Shown: positions 34,937-44,219, numbered from the stretch's first letter. The stretch is DNA of 64,000 bases from Bacillota bacterium (GCA_023400985.1 JAEXEN010000008.1:6077-70076), one strand, 5' to 3'. The notes: a model not told the origin generated them from the sequence alone. Numbers and translations are program-made.

Positions 34937-36580
34937 CTATTCAGTAGTCAACAACGGAATAGATACTTCCTCATCACAGAATTCGATATATTCCTTATCA
35001 TGCGTGGATATAATAATTATTCTGTTTTCTTTCAAAGACTGAAGGTAGTTCTGTAAGCGTATGCGGCTTAATGTGTCCAAAGCGGAAGTTGGTTCATCTA
35101 AAAATAATATATCAGGATTTTTCATTAAAACGCGCAACAGAGCTATTTTTTGCTTTTCTCCGCCTGATAGATTGTTTGATTTTTCGTTAATCACAGTATC
35201 TAGGCCAAGGGGAAGTGAGCTTATAAACTCTTCCATACCTAGGCAGTGACATAATTCATTGAATTTTTCCATATCAAATTCTTCCTGATCATCAAGTGTT
35301 ATATTATACTTGAGCGTATCTGGCAAGAGCATCGGTTCCTGTTCAGATACACCAATGTGATTTCTTCTCACTACTCGCATATCCAACAAATCCATAGATA
35401 TCCCATTATATAGTATCTCCCCCTTATACTCATCATTATATAGGCCGATAAGTACACTTATAAGAGTGCTTTTTCCCGAACCATTCTCCCCGGTAAGTGC
35501 ATATATGCTCCCTTTCTTAAATGTTACGCTACAACCATTAAACACACAATTTTCGCCATACGAAAAAATCAGGTTCCTAGCTTCCACAGACTCAATTCCT
35601 AGAGGGATTTCTGCTCCATTACTCTGCTCTTGAATGTTAAAAATATCTTTCAGACGATTGTAAGAAACGGTGGTTTCTTGTATGCTTTTCCCAAGCGTAA
35701 AGAAATACCTTGTTGCGGACATCATCATGCCAAAATAGCTAGATATGATTGCGAAATAGCCCACTGACAAGCTGCCGCTAATAACTGAAATACCACCAAA
35801 CAAAAACACCAAAACATTGGCGACCGTCATAATAATACTATCAACACTAGCGAATAGATAATTTGTCTTCTGATATTTTAAAGCCTTGTTTAGTAGCCCT
35901 GCAAACGCAGTGGTAAGGCGTTTAATAAAATCGTTCGCAATGCCATGAAGCTGTATAAATCTTACATTAAATAGCTGTTCATTTAGTTTCCCGAAAAACT
36001 TTGATCGTTCTTCTGCATATTCATAGTTTATTTCATAAAGTGGTTTTTTAAATGCAGTATAGCAAAAAAAGTACAGTAAATTTAATACGATCAGAACTAT
36101 TCCTAGATATATATTGAATGAAAATATTAGAGCAAGCGGTACTATTACCATTATAACATTGATAATAATTTGCTGTAATATCCCAATACAGAATATAACC
36201 ACAGCATTGGCATCGTTATTAATTCGCTGATTCAGATATGCAGTATCTTGACCCTGTGCAAATGTAATCGATACATTCTGTACGTGCCTTATAGCATCCG
36301 AATTAAGCTTGAAACCTATATCAGTTTGAATTTTTATGTATAGGCGGTTGCTGACATATCCAATAACTAAGCCTGCTATACTAAACGAGACAAAGATAAC
36401 AATATATCTGCCCAAGAATGATGTATCAGTCGCCTGAATAAGTTGATCTATAAAGCTGCCTGAAATATAGGGGAATACAACCGAGATCATACTGCTAAGC
36501 ATACAGAGTAATATATAAAAGGCTAACTCTCCTTTTTTCTTCGCTAGATACTTCCCGCAAAACCTAAGTATCTGTCTCAT
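34937..36580 (-). CDS. ABC exporter (fused membrane and ATPase domains), RiPP locus
   Basis: 547 residues with about six membrane segments in the first 300 residues and an ATPase domain after 340: Walker A LTGENGSGKSTL, signature LSGGEKQKIALLR, Walker B ILFLDEPTSALD. There is no N-terminal C39 peptidase domain, so leader removal must be done elsewhere, perhaps by the adjacent S41-type protease. It has aggag in gaggagaacaaa before the ATG. Last gene of the AT-rich peptide locus. The 138 bases after its stop show no terminator. A short frame at about 34823-34915 ending GMSPQDYVVTLLEECSCL might be a gene remnant. Confidence 0.88.
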   Translation of the reverse strand: MRQILRFCGKYLAKKKGELAFYILLCMLSSMISVVFPYISGSFIDQLIQATDTSFLGRYIVIFVSFSIAGLVIGYVSNRLYIKIQTDIGFKLNSDAIRHVQNVSITFAQGQDTAYLNQRINNDANAVVIFCIGILQQIIINVIMVIVPLALIFSFNIYLGIVLIVLNLLYFFCYTAFKKPLYEINYEYAEERSKFFGKLNEQLFNVRFIQLHGIANDFIKRLTTAFAGLLNKALKYQKTNYLFASVDSIIMTVANVLVFLFGGISVISGSLSVGYFAIISSYFGMMMSATRYFFTLGKSIQETTVSYNRLKDIFNIQEQSNGAEIPLGIESVEARNLIFSYGENCVFNGCSVTFKKGSIYALTGENGSGKSTLISVLIGLYNDEYKGEILYNGISMDLLDMRVVRRNHIGVSEQEPMLLPDTLKYNITLDDQEEFDMEKFNELCHCLGMEEFISSLPLGLDTVINEKSNNLSGGEKQKIALLRVLMKNPDILFLDEPTSALDTLSRIRLQNYLQSLKENRIIIISTHDKEYIEFCDEEVSIPLLTTE

Positions 36581-36595
36581 TTTGTTCTCCTCATT

Positions 36596-36623
36596 TTGTT
36601 AGCTCCTAATTGTTAGCTCCTAA
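36596..36623. repeat. 14-bp perfect tandem repeat
   Basis: ttgttagctcctaa occurs twice back to back (36596-36609 and 36610-36623), just upstream of the ABC exporter gene. On the minus strand each copy reads ttaggagctaacaa, a ribosome-site-like word. Confidence 0.8.
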
Positions 36624-36705
36624 TTCAGTATTGCGCATATACTATTATGGCGATGCAAGCCTGCATGATTAATTGTCTCTTTACAGATACATCATAGATT
36701 TCGTG

Positions 36706-38169
36706 TCATCTACTATCTCTCTGCCGAATCGCTTCAAGACAAGCCTCAAGCGCAGTTTGACCATTTTTTACTTCAATATCCGGCCTCGTCCCAATAAATT
36801 GGTTGCAGGTTCCATCGTCGTTAAACGCATAATATGCTTCATAAGAAATTAAAAGGCCGCTATTCGGCAACGCAAACCAAAGCGGGAAGCTCCCCGCACC
36901 ACTACCTCTTGTTCTTGTTCCAACAAGTGTCGCAAAACCGGTTTCCTTGCAAAACACAACAAATTCTTCCGCTGCAGAAGCAGTTCCCTTCCCCGTTAGT
37001 ATCCAAACACTACCTTCGTATTGTACACTATCTTCTTTGGGCGTTAATATTTCATCATCACGCAAAACAAGCATCCAATCCATTCCCACGACTGAATCCC
37101 GTGTTACATTGGGGAACACTTCGCGCCATTCGCTATCGCTTGGCGAAAATGCTCCTTCAGGTTTATCCGCATCCCATATGTATTGGTTATAAGCACCTGA
37201 TTTACCGCATTGCAAAATGCTATATGGCGGTGTATTTTCCGTTATCAGCGAACTCACCATTTCCATCCAAAACATGCTTCCGCCACCTGGATTGTTGGAT
37301 ATGTCGATAATCAGATTTGGTATTTCGCGATTTTCTCTAAAAAAATTAGTACACATATCCACCATTATACGACCGTAGCCATTCGTGTCTTCGGGAGGTA
37401 AAAATTCGTTGATTTGTATATACGAAGCGTCATCAAACAGTTTCGTTCTTATATAGTTGTTATGAATGAGATACTGCTCGATTTTTTCGATATCAATATT
37501 TACACCCGAATCATCAGAGCCAATGGTAGGAAATAAACTCTCTAATGAACCACCGCTCAAATGAGTGTATGTCTGATAAACCTTATCAGAATCAATAACA
37601 GATCTCATCCGCTTTTTATATGCATTATCAATAATCTCTACTGGATATGAGATTGTCGAGGCGTAATTATAAGGCGAAACAACAAATAAATGTCCAATAT
37701 AATTAAATCTTTTTAGACATGAGTCTATCTGGGTATAGAACTGAGAAGCAGCCAGTCCATTTTCACTGATTTTTAATAACTTAGCACGGTACTCCTCTTT
37801 AATTTCGTGATAGTCTATCCCTAATTCAGATTCAATGATTCCGAAAAACGGGTAATTGTCCTCAAGCATTTCCCACATCACGTCATAATCCTCTAATATC
37901 TGCTGCCTGGAAAAAATCATTTTGCCGGATGAGTCGATTTCCAGTTCCGTATCATACGGAAACGGAAAATTTTCTGAATCGGCAAACTTAGTGTAGGGGA
38001 TTGGTGACTCCGTTGGGCTAACAGCTATCGTGGGTGTCGGCACGGGTGTAGGTATTACCGTTACAGGGGGCGCAATTGCAGGTTCTGGTTCGATATTGAC
38101 AGTGCAACACCCGTATATCAAACACATTAGTATTGCAAATGCAAAAGCCACCATATTCTTAATCTTCAT
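36706..38169 (-). CDS. S41-type (C-terminal processing protease-like) lipoprotein, RiPP locus
   Basis: 487 residues. Lipoprotein signal with lipobox IYGC (Cys21), then a Pro/Thr-rich spacer (about 35-60). The S41 core is seen in IPNLIIDISNNPGGG, WILTGKGTASAAEEFV (the Ser of TASAAE is the expected nucleophile) and LVGTRTRGSGAGSFP. The lysine usually found a little after the second motif in CtpA-type enzymes is not evident. Being anchored outside the cell, it could trim the exported peptide. It lies between the Cys-rich precursor and the ABC exporter. Confidence 0.8.
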   Translation of the reverse strand: MKIKNMVAFAFAILMCLIYGCCTVNIEPEPAIAPPVTVIPTPVPTPTIAVSPTESPIPYTKFADSENFPFPYDTELEIDSSGKMIFSRQQILEDYDVMWEMLEDNYPFFGIIESELGIDYHEIKEEYRAKLLKISENGLAASQFYTQIDSCLKRFNYIGHLFVVSPYNYASTISYPVEIIDNAYKKRMRSVIDSDKVYQTYTHLSGGSLESLFPTIGSDDSGVNIDIEKIEQYLIHNNYIRTKLFDDASYIQINEFLPPEDTNGYGRIMVDMCTNFFRENREIPNLIIDISNNPGGGSMFWMEMVSSLITENTPPYSILQCGKSGAYNQYIWDADKPEGAFSPSDSEWREVFPNVTRDSVVGMDWMLVLRDDEILTPKEDSVQYEGSVWILTGKGTASAAEEFVVFCKETGFATLVGTRTRGSGAGSFPLWFALPNSGLLISYEAYYAFNDDGTCNQFIGTRPDIEVKNGQTALEACLEAIRQRDSR

Positions 38170-38324
38170 GAGTATACCTACCTAGCCTTTCGGTGCTGAA
38201 TGAACTTATAGTCGGTGGGTTAGCGGTATGGATGTATTTAACCGATACTAGTTGGATAGCTAATTAGTGTTCAATACCACCAACCCATATTACCCAGCCT
38301 AGATCCTAACTGCTACCAGATGGA

Positions 38325-38552
38325 TTAATTACCGCCAAACGGCAACAATTTGCCTTGGCATGACATAGTGATGCATTTACTGGGGCAAATATCTATATCC
38401 TTAGCAACGCAATTACTGCCAAGGCAGGTACATGTATTACTGCCGTTACAGGAACATGAATATGGCGAACATTGGGGCTGACAATAAGTACCTTGATAAC
38501 ATATGCAATCTCCTGTAATAGAAGCTAATTGCGGCAAAACTAAAAACTCCAT
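38325..38552 (-). CDS. Cys-rich RiPP precursor peptide (12 cysteines)
   Basis: 75 residues from the ATG at 38552, preceded by aaaggagggagg. The N-terminal 15 residues (MEFLVLPQLASITGD) lack Cys and look like a short leader. The rest has Cys at 16, 18, 24, 28, 33, 35, 41, 43, 48, 56, 60 and 65, with CxC pairs at 16/18, 33/35 and 41/43, and ends KLLPFGGN. It starts 60 bases after a radical SAM/SPASM maturase and precedes a protease and exporter, the classic context of a thioether-type modified peptide. It resembles Clostridium Cys-rich (CcpM-associated) peptides in style; I could not confirm family membership. Confidence 0.8.
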   Translation of the reverse strand: MEFLVLPQLASITGDCICYQGTYCQPQCSPYSCSCNGSNTCTCLGSNCVAKDIDICPSKCITMSCQGKLLPFGGN

Positions 38553-38612
38553 AACCTCCCTCCTTTCCTTGACTATCCAACATAGTATCAGCACAACAAC
38601 ACGGCTATTACG

Positions 38613-39965
38613 TTAACCATTTACTTCATTAGCATCATTATCTTTTTGCTGTTTTAAATATGGCGCAATAAGCTCCAAATAATCGTTCAATCGGTATTTC
38701 ATTATATTACAGCGAATATTACTCCTGAACAGCCTTCTGTTCGGACAGCCTCCCATACACAGTGGAAGATAATTGCACTTTGAACATTCTTTATCTTGTG
38801 TTGGATCATACATTAAGTATTTCAGCATCACAGCAGTTTCATTGGTTTGGCTATCAGCAGACAGATTTAATAAATCCCCAACAGACATGTTTTCGACCCC
38901 TATGTCATTCCAACATTTATATAACTTGCCGTCTGCGTTAATAACTAGGCTATTATTCGCATCAGCTCCACAAGCGTTGGCAACCAAGTGGGGATACGAG
39001 TTAGCAATGTTGTCTCTATGTTTAATAGTATAGTTAAAATTAATAATTGAAAACTCTTGAGGATGGAAACAAGTGCTCTCAGCATAACAGTCATTTGGCG
39101 TTTCAACCATGCCTAAATACGGACGGGTTATATTCTTTAAATCATGCTGTTCAAGGATTTCAAGAACTCGATCAACTTGGTCCACGTTATGCTTATCAGT
39201 ATTGATTCGTATATTAACTGGGCAAGGCAAAATATCTTTTACCGTCTGTAGATTTGATATTATTCTATTAAATGTGGGTTGCCCTCCTGCTAACGGCCTG
39301 CGTTTGTCATGTTCCTCGGGTGTGCCGTCTAACGTTACCTGAATGGTTGATATTTTAAAACTCTTGAACTTTTCAACATATTCAGGTATTAGAAAGTATC
39401 CATTAGTAACGACTCCAGCTCCATATTCTATTTTGTTTTTGTCACAAATCTCAAGAAACCGCGTTGTTAGGCTCTCAATTATGCCCATTGCTAGAAGAGG
39501 TTCTCCACCATACCATGTAACATTTAAATGCATAATAGAATTTGCGCGTGCCTCTACAAATTCCACAATTTTATCCTGAACATTATCTGACATCGTAACA
39601 GACCGGATGCTATCCTTTTCATAACAATATATGCAACGAAAATTGCAATCGGATGTGGGAGCAATTGTCAAACCTAGACTAGACGTGTTATATCGACCTT
39701 GAAGAAGATTAAAACGAATTAATTCAAATTCATCTATATCATCACGCAGTATGTATCCGCCTCGTTCTAAATCAGATAGCAATTTTTCGTCAAGGATTGA
39801 TTGCCCAGATTCCTTAAAATCTTTGTACATTGCGTATTTTTCTTCGTCAATTAAAGCAAGAGCATTCGTCCGCGAGTTATACAAAACACGTTTATTACCA
39901 TCACCTTCACCTTTGTATGGCAATACGAAATTATAACGAGATACTTTGTGATTAATGATATTCAT
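38613..39965 (-). CDS. Radical SAM/SPASM peptide maturase
   Basis: 450 residues from the ATG at 39965, preceded by ataggaggt; the longer upstream reading frame lacks such a site. The radical SAM cluster motif CNFRCIYC is at Cys107, 111 and 114. The WYGGEPLL motif and VTLDGTPEEHD follow the TIM-barrel pattern. The C-terminal SPASM domain shows CGADANNSLVINADGKLYKC, CSKCNYLPLCMGGCP and a last Cys in NIRCNIM, for two auxiliary clusters. An N-terminal ~90-residue region could be a peptide-recognition (RRE-like) domain. Such enzymes install thioether or C-C links on Cys-rich peptides. Confidence 0.92.
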   Translation of the reverse strand: MNIINHKVSRYNFVLPYKGEGDGNKRVLYNSRTNALALIDEEKYAMYKDFKESGQSILDEKLLSDLERGGYILRDDIDEFELIRFNLLQGRYNTSSLGLTIAPTSDCNFRCIYCYEKDSIRSVTMSDNVQDKIVEFVEARANSIMHLNVTWYGGEPLLAMGIIESLTTRFLEICDKNKIEYGAGVVTNGYFLIPEYVEKFKSFKISTIQVTLDGTPEEHDKRRPLAGGQPTFNRIISNLQTVKDILPCPVNIRINTDKHNVDQVDRVLEILEQHDLKNITRPYLGMVETPNDCYAESTCFHPQEFSIINFNYTIKHRDNIANSYPHLVANACGADANNSLVINADGKLYKCWNDIGVENMSVGDLLNLSADSQTNETAVMLKYLMYDPTQDKECSKCNYLPLCMGGCPNRRLFRSNIRCNIMKYRLNDYLELIAPYLKQQKDNDANEVNG

Positions 39966-40387
39966 GACTATACCTCCTATAAACTGTGATTTACTGGCAT
40001 TGTAAAAGAATGGAGAATATCCTTCGCATAATAATATGTTTGGATTTGATTTCATCATAAGGGAATTCAAAATTATAATACAAAGCTTTCGTTTACTTTT
40101 GCACCTTTCATAAAACTAAAAAAAAATCGGCGAGACAAGTCCTATATAATTTTAAAGTCTTATTTTAAAATTTAGTATTCAAACAAATAGTTAACCATGA
40201 CGTTTATGGGAAATTAATTTTTTCCGTAAACGTCATGGCTTTTATGATGTAGATGTGTTATTTATTACAATATATTGGTGTAATTTAGAATTCTAAAATC
40301 TTTTTACAATGTACCAAGTGCAATTACACACTTTTTGGTAAAAAGCAAATTACTACTTAGTAAATTTGCTCACTTCAAGTAACGTAA
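39966..40387. other. AT-rich spacer between RiPP maturase and gltX
   Basis: 422 bases without a convincing gene. It holds a strong hairpin at 40195-40238 and a TATAAT-like box on the minus strand (40072-40077) that may be the promoter of the RiPP operon, with no clear -35 box. The region is very rich in A and T, unlike the housekeeping genes on either side. Confidence 0.6.
40195..40238 (-). terminator. Hairpin in the gltX-RiPP spacer
   Basis: 15-bp stem (40195-40209 with 40224-40238; one G-T pair) with 12 perfect outer pairs ccatgacgttta / taaacgtcatgg. Position is consistent with a terminator for gltX, 150 bases past its stop; T-runs are short. Confidence 0.5.
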
Positions 40388-41866
40388 TCAATTTGAAAAA
40401 TAACCCTCGCGACTGTTATGATTAAGCTTTTTAAGCCCGAACCGCAGCCGCCTTAAGGCCTCCTCGCGGCCCAAGAGGACCGCGATCTCGATGGCACCGC
40501 CGGGCGTCACCTGTTTGCCCGCGAGCGCGATGCGTACCGGCCACAAAAGCGTGCCGTTTTTAACCTGCATCTCTTCCGCCATGCCCATCAAAAGCGCGTG
40601 GAGGCTCTCCTCCGTCCAATCGGGAAGAACCTCGAGCGCGGGAAGCACGGCGTTTAGCATGTCCTTTGACACAGCGGCGTCGGTCTTGGACTTTTTATTG
40701 GTAAAAAGCTCCGTGTCGTAGCCTTCGTCCAAACGGGCAAGGAAATCCACCATTTCGGGTATCTGGCTGAATATTTCCACGCGCGGCTGCAAAATGCGGC
40801 AGAGGATGGAGGCATCCATATGCGCGATACCCGCCGCCTCGTAATAGGGCATTGCGTACGCGGTGAACTCGGTCTCCGTAAGGTCGCGCACATACTGCGC
40901 GTTGAGCCACATGAGCTTGTTTGGGTCGAAAATAGCATTGGACTTGCTCAGGCCCTCCACGGAGAACGCCTCGACAAGCTCGGCAAGCGTGAAGCGCTCG
41001 CGCTCATCGCCGGGATTCCAGCCGAGGAGCGCGATGTAGTTGACGACCGCCTCCTTTAAATAACCCTTAGAAATAAAATCGGCATACGAGGCGTCGCCGT
41101 CGCGCTTGCTCAATTTATGCTGCGCGTCGCGCATGATGCTTGTCAGGTGGATATACTCAGGTATCTCCCAGCCGAAACCCTCGTAAAGGAGGTTATATTT
41201 GGGTGCGGAGGAAAGGTACTCCTGCCCGCGTATCACGTGCGTGATGCCCATGAGGTGGTCGTCCACGACGTTTGCGAAATTGTAGGTGGGCATGCCGTCG
41301 GCCTTTATAAGCACGTTGTCGTCAAGGTCGGCGTTTGGCACGGTGATGGTACCGAAGATCATATCCGTAAACGAGGTCGTTCCTTCGGCGGGAATGTTCT
41401 GGCGGATCACGTACGGCGTACCGGCCATGAGCTTTTTCTCGATCTTGTCCGCGCTCAAATGCAGGCAATGCTTATCGTATTTGAAAGTCTCGCCGCGCGC
41501 GGCGGCTTCCTCGCGGCGCGCATCGAGCTCCTCTTTGGTGCAGAAGCAGCGGTAGGCGTGCCCGCTTTTGATGAGCTCCTCGGCGTAAGGGCGGTAGATA
41601 TCCTTGCGCTCGCTTTGCACATAGGGGCCAAAATCACCGCCCACATCGGGACCCTCGTCCCATGTGATGCCTACGTCCTTGAGCGTGCTGAAAATAAGCT
41701 CCGTAGCGCCTTCCACGAAGCGCTCCTGATCGGTATCCTCTATGCGCAAAAGGAATTTGCCGTCCTTTGAGCGGGCAAACAGGTACGCGTACAGGCCGCT
41801 CCTTAAGTTGCCGATGTGCATATAGCCCGTGGGCGACGGCGCAAAGCGCGTGCGAACGGTGGACAT
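40388..41866 (-). CDS. gltX: Glutamyl-tRNA synthetase
   Basis: 492 residues from ATG 41866 (caaggaggaaacacct upstream). HIGH motif APSPTGYMHIGN and KMSKS-type KLSKRDG are intact, and the anticodon-binding C-terminal half is present. It charges tRNA-Glu. The final residues after RRLRFGLKKL read NHNSREGYFSN, an AT-rich tail beyond the usual family end. This sits exactly at the boundary with the AT-rich RiPP island and may be an insertion scar. Confidence 0.96.
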   Translation of the reverse strand: MSTVRTRFAPSPTGYMHIGNLRSGLYAYLFARSKDGKFLLRIEDTDQERFVEGATELIFSTLKDVGITWDEGPDVGGDFGPYVQSERKDIYRPYAEELIKSGHAYRCFCTKEELDARREEAAARGETFKYDKHCLHLSADKIEKKLMAGTPYVIRQNIPAEGTTSFTDMIFGTITVPNADLDDNVLIKADGMPTYNFANVVDDHLMGITHVIRGQEYLSSAPKYNLLYEGFGWEIPEYIHLTSIMRDAQHKLSKRDGDASYADFISKGYLKEAVVNYIALLGWNPGDERERFTLAELVEAFSVEGLSKSNAIFDPNKLMWLNAQYVRDLTETEFTAYAMPYYEAAGIAHMDASILCRILQPRVEIFSQIPEMVDFLARLDEGYDTELFTNKKSKTDAAVSKDMLNAVLPALEVLPDWTEESLHALLMGMAEEMQVKNGTLLWPVRIALAGKQVTPGGAIEIAVLLGREEALRRLRFGLKKLNHNSREGYFSN

Positions 41867-41888
41867 AGGTGTTTCCTCCTTGATTATA

Positions 41889-41916
41889 TACGGTGGCATG
41901 TGGGCATGCCACCGTA
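41889..41916. repeat. Palindromic hairpin upstream of gltX
   Basis: A perfect 12-bp stem (tacggtggcatg / catgccaccgta) with a tggg loop lies between glnS and gltX. There is no T-tract. It could reduce read-through from glnS or affect gltX translation. Confidence 0.6.
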
Positions 41917-41942
41917 CGGTAAAATCGCTGAATGTGTTGCGG

Positions 41943-43622
41943 CTATTTACCCGGCTTGAAACTGTCTTTTAAATCCACCGCGCGGTTGAAGACCGGTGCG
42001 GCTTCGGTGTGGTCATTGTCAGCACAGAAATAGCCCACACGCATAAACTGGAAACGGTCGCCCGTTTTCGCGTTTGCAAGCGCGCGCTCCGCATAGCCGT
42101 GCTTCGTTACGACGGAATTCGGGTTGAGGCGGCTGATAAAATCCTTCTTCGCGTCCTTTTCCTCGTCGCCGTCGTCCGATACGTCCTCCTCGTAATCGAG
42201 AAGCAAAGGTTCATACAGGCGGAACTCCGCTTTTACGGCCTCGGCCGCGCTCACAAAATGCAGCGTGCCTTTCACCTTGCGTTCGCTTTCGCCGCTTCTT
42301 GTGGCGGGGTCGTAGGTGCAGTAAACCGCGGTCACGTTGCCCTGCGCATCCTCTTCGTGCCTTGCGTACTGTACGATGTAAGCCCCTTTCAGGCGTACCT
42401 CGCCGCCGGGTTTTAAGCGGAAGTATTTGGGAGGCGGGTTTGCCGAAAAATCCTCGCGCTCGATGAAGAGCTCACGAGAAAAGAGCACCTTGCGGCTGCC
42501 GAACTCGGGCTTGCCGGGGAGGTTTTCAAGCTCGATCTCCTCGGTCTTCCCTTCCCCGTAATTTTCGATCACGAGCTTGATGGGGTCGAGCACGGCCATC
42601 ATGCGGGGTGCCTTCAAATTGAGGTCCTCGCGCAGACAATGCTCGAGCATGGCGGTATCCACGATGGAATCGGCCTTCGCGACGCCCGCGCGGGCCAAAA
42701 AGTCCTTGATAGCCTCGGCGGTATAGCCGCGGCGCCTGAGGCCGCAGAGGGTGGGCATGCGGGGATCGTCCCAGCCGCGCACATAATTTTCTTCCACGAG
42801 CCGCCGCAAATAGCGCTTGCTCATCACGGTATTGGTGAGGTTCAGCCGTGCAAACTCGATCTGGCGGGGGCGCGGGTCAAACTCGCACTGCTCGGTCACC
42901 CAGTCGTAAAGGGGCCTGTGCGCCTCGTATTCGAGCGAGCAAAGCGAATGCGTAACGCCCTCGAGCGCGTCCTGGATGGGATGCGCAAAATCGTACATGG
43001 GGTAAATGCACCATTTGTCGCCGGTGTGGTGGTGCGTCACGTGCAAGATCCGGTAGAGCGCCGGGTCGCGCATGTTGATGTTGGGGGACGCCATGTCGAT
43101 CTTGGCGCGCAGCGTGTACTCGCCGTCTTTGAACTCGCCCTGTTTCATGCGCTCGAAAAGGTCGAGGTTTTCTTCGACCGGCCTGTTCCGCCAGGGGCTG
43201 TTTTTTCCGGGCTCGGTGAGCGTGCCGCGGAAAGAGCGCATCTCGTCCTTTGAAAGCGCGTCCACATACGCGGCGCCCTTTTTGATGAGCTTCACCGCAA
43301 GGTCGTAGCAGGTATCGAAATAGTCGGAACCGTACAGGAGCTTATCCCATTTGAAGCCCAGCCATTTTATGTCGTACTCGATGGCGTCTACGTATTCGAC
43401 GTCCTCCTTGGTGGGGTTAGTGTCGTCAAAACGCAAGTTGCACTTGCCGCCGTATTTTTCCGCGATGCCGAAATCGATCCATAGCGCCTTCACGTGGCCG
43501 ATATGGAGGTAGCCGTTCGGCTCGGGCGGGAAGCGGGTTTGGACGCGAACTCCTTTTTGCGCGATGTCCTGCTCCACGATCTCCTCGATAAAGTTTTTCG
43601 GTGCCTTTAGAAGTTCTTCCAT
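41943..43622 (-). CDS. glnS: Glutaminyl-tRNA synthetase
   Basis: 559 residues from ATG 43622 with gtggaaag upstream. HIGH motif FPPEPNGYLHIGH, KMSKS-type VMSKRYLRRLV, and the C-terminal beta-barrel anticodon domains are present, so it is the eukaryote-like GlnRS rather than a GluRS. Many Firmicutes lack GlnRS and use a GatCAB amidotransferase, so its presence is a useful lineage marker. It lies between a ProX-type deacylase and gltX. Confidence 0.95.
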   Translation of the reverse strand: MEELLKAPKNFIEEIVEQDIAQKGVRVQTRFPPEPNGYLHIGHVKALWIDFGIAEKYGGKCNLRFDDTNPTKEDVEYVDAIEYDIKWLGFKWDKLLYGSDYFDTCYDLAVKLIKKGAAYVDALSKDEMRSFRGTLTEPGKNSPWRNRPVEENLDLFERMKQGEFKDGEYTLRAKIDMASPNINMRDPALYRILHVTHHHTGDKWCIYPMYDFAHPIQDALEGVTHSLCSLEYEAHRPLYDWVTEQCEFDPRPRQIEFARLNLTNTVMSKRYLRRLVEENYVRGWDDPRMPTLCGLRRRGYTAEAIKDFLARAGVAKADSIVDTAMLEHCLREDLNLKAPRMMAVLDPIKLVIENYGEGKTEEIELENLPGKPEFGSRKVLFSRELFIEREDFSANPPPKYFRLKPGGEVRLKGAYIVQYARHEEDAQGNVTAVYCTYDPATRSGESERKVKGTLHFVSAAEAVKAEFRLYEPLLLDYEEDVSDDGDEEKDAKKDFISRLNPNSVVTKHGYAERALANAKTGDRFQFMRVGYFCADNDHTEAAPVFNRAVDLKDSFKPGK

Positions 43623-43687
43623 TCTTTCCACGCCCTTTCCAAGCGATATTTTGTAATATCTCATTATGAGGGCGAACGCCCTGTGTG

Positions 43688-44206
43688 TCAAGAATTTGCC
43701 GGCGCGGTTCCTTCGATCTTTATCCGTACCAGCGCATTTTCCCGGCTCGCGAGAAAGCGCTCTAAATCCTCCGGTTTGACCGCGAGCGACGCGGTGGAAA
43801 CGCAGGGGTGCATTAAAACATAGGGATAGCTTAAAACGTCCTCATCGAGCACCACGGTAAGAAGGCGCTTTTCGTCGAACAACAGGCCCAGCGCCGTGAC
43901 CGATCCGGGCTCGAGGTTCAGCATCGTTTTAAGCTGTTCGGGCGCGCCGAAGGAAAGCCGCGCCACGCCGAGCTTCTTGCTCACCTCGGCGGTGCGGAAG
44001 CTCTTATGGCCGTCCATGAGCACGAGATAGAAATCCGTCCCCTGCCGGTTCACTAAAAAGAGGTTTTTCATGTGGTGCGCGCCGATGTCCTTGCCGATAT
44101 CTTCGCAATCCTCCATCGTCCGCGCCGCCTCGTGCTCGTAGCGCACGAAGGGAATATGCAGTTTTTCAAGCGCCCGCTCGGATTTCAGCTCGCGTTCGTC
44201 ACGCAT
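43688..44206 (-). CDS. YbaK/ProX-type tRNA deacylase
   Basis: 172 residues. The fold is recognised from AHHMKNLFLVNRQGTDFYLV (conserved KNLFL), GHKSFRTAEVSKKLG, and PGSVTALGLLFD. Family members (ProX, PrdX, YbaK) hydrolyse wrongly charged Ala- or Cys-tRNA-Pro. The KNLFL form points to the ProX/PrdX side. It is downstream of rlmH and upstream of glnS in a translation-related run. Confidence 0.85.
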   Translation of the reverse strand: MRDERELKSERALEKLHIPFVRYEHEAARTMEDCEDIGKDIGAHHMKNLFLVNRQGTDFYLVLMDGHKSFRTAEVSKKLGVARLSFGAPEQLKTMLNLEPGSVTALGLLFDEKRLLTVVLDEDVLSYPYVLMHPCVSTASLAVKPEDLERFLASRENALVRIKIEGTAPANS

Positions 44207-44219
44207 GGTCGTTTTCCCC

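Noticed and set aside
41880..41920. T-box or riboswitch upstream of gltX, glnS or cysK
   Set aside because: Leaders are too short and no specifier loop, antiterminator or conserved riboswitch core is visible.
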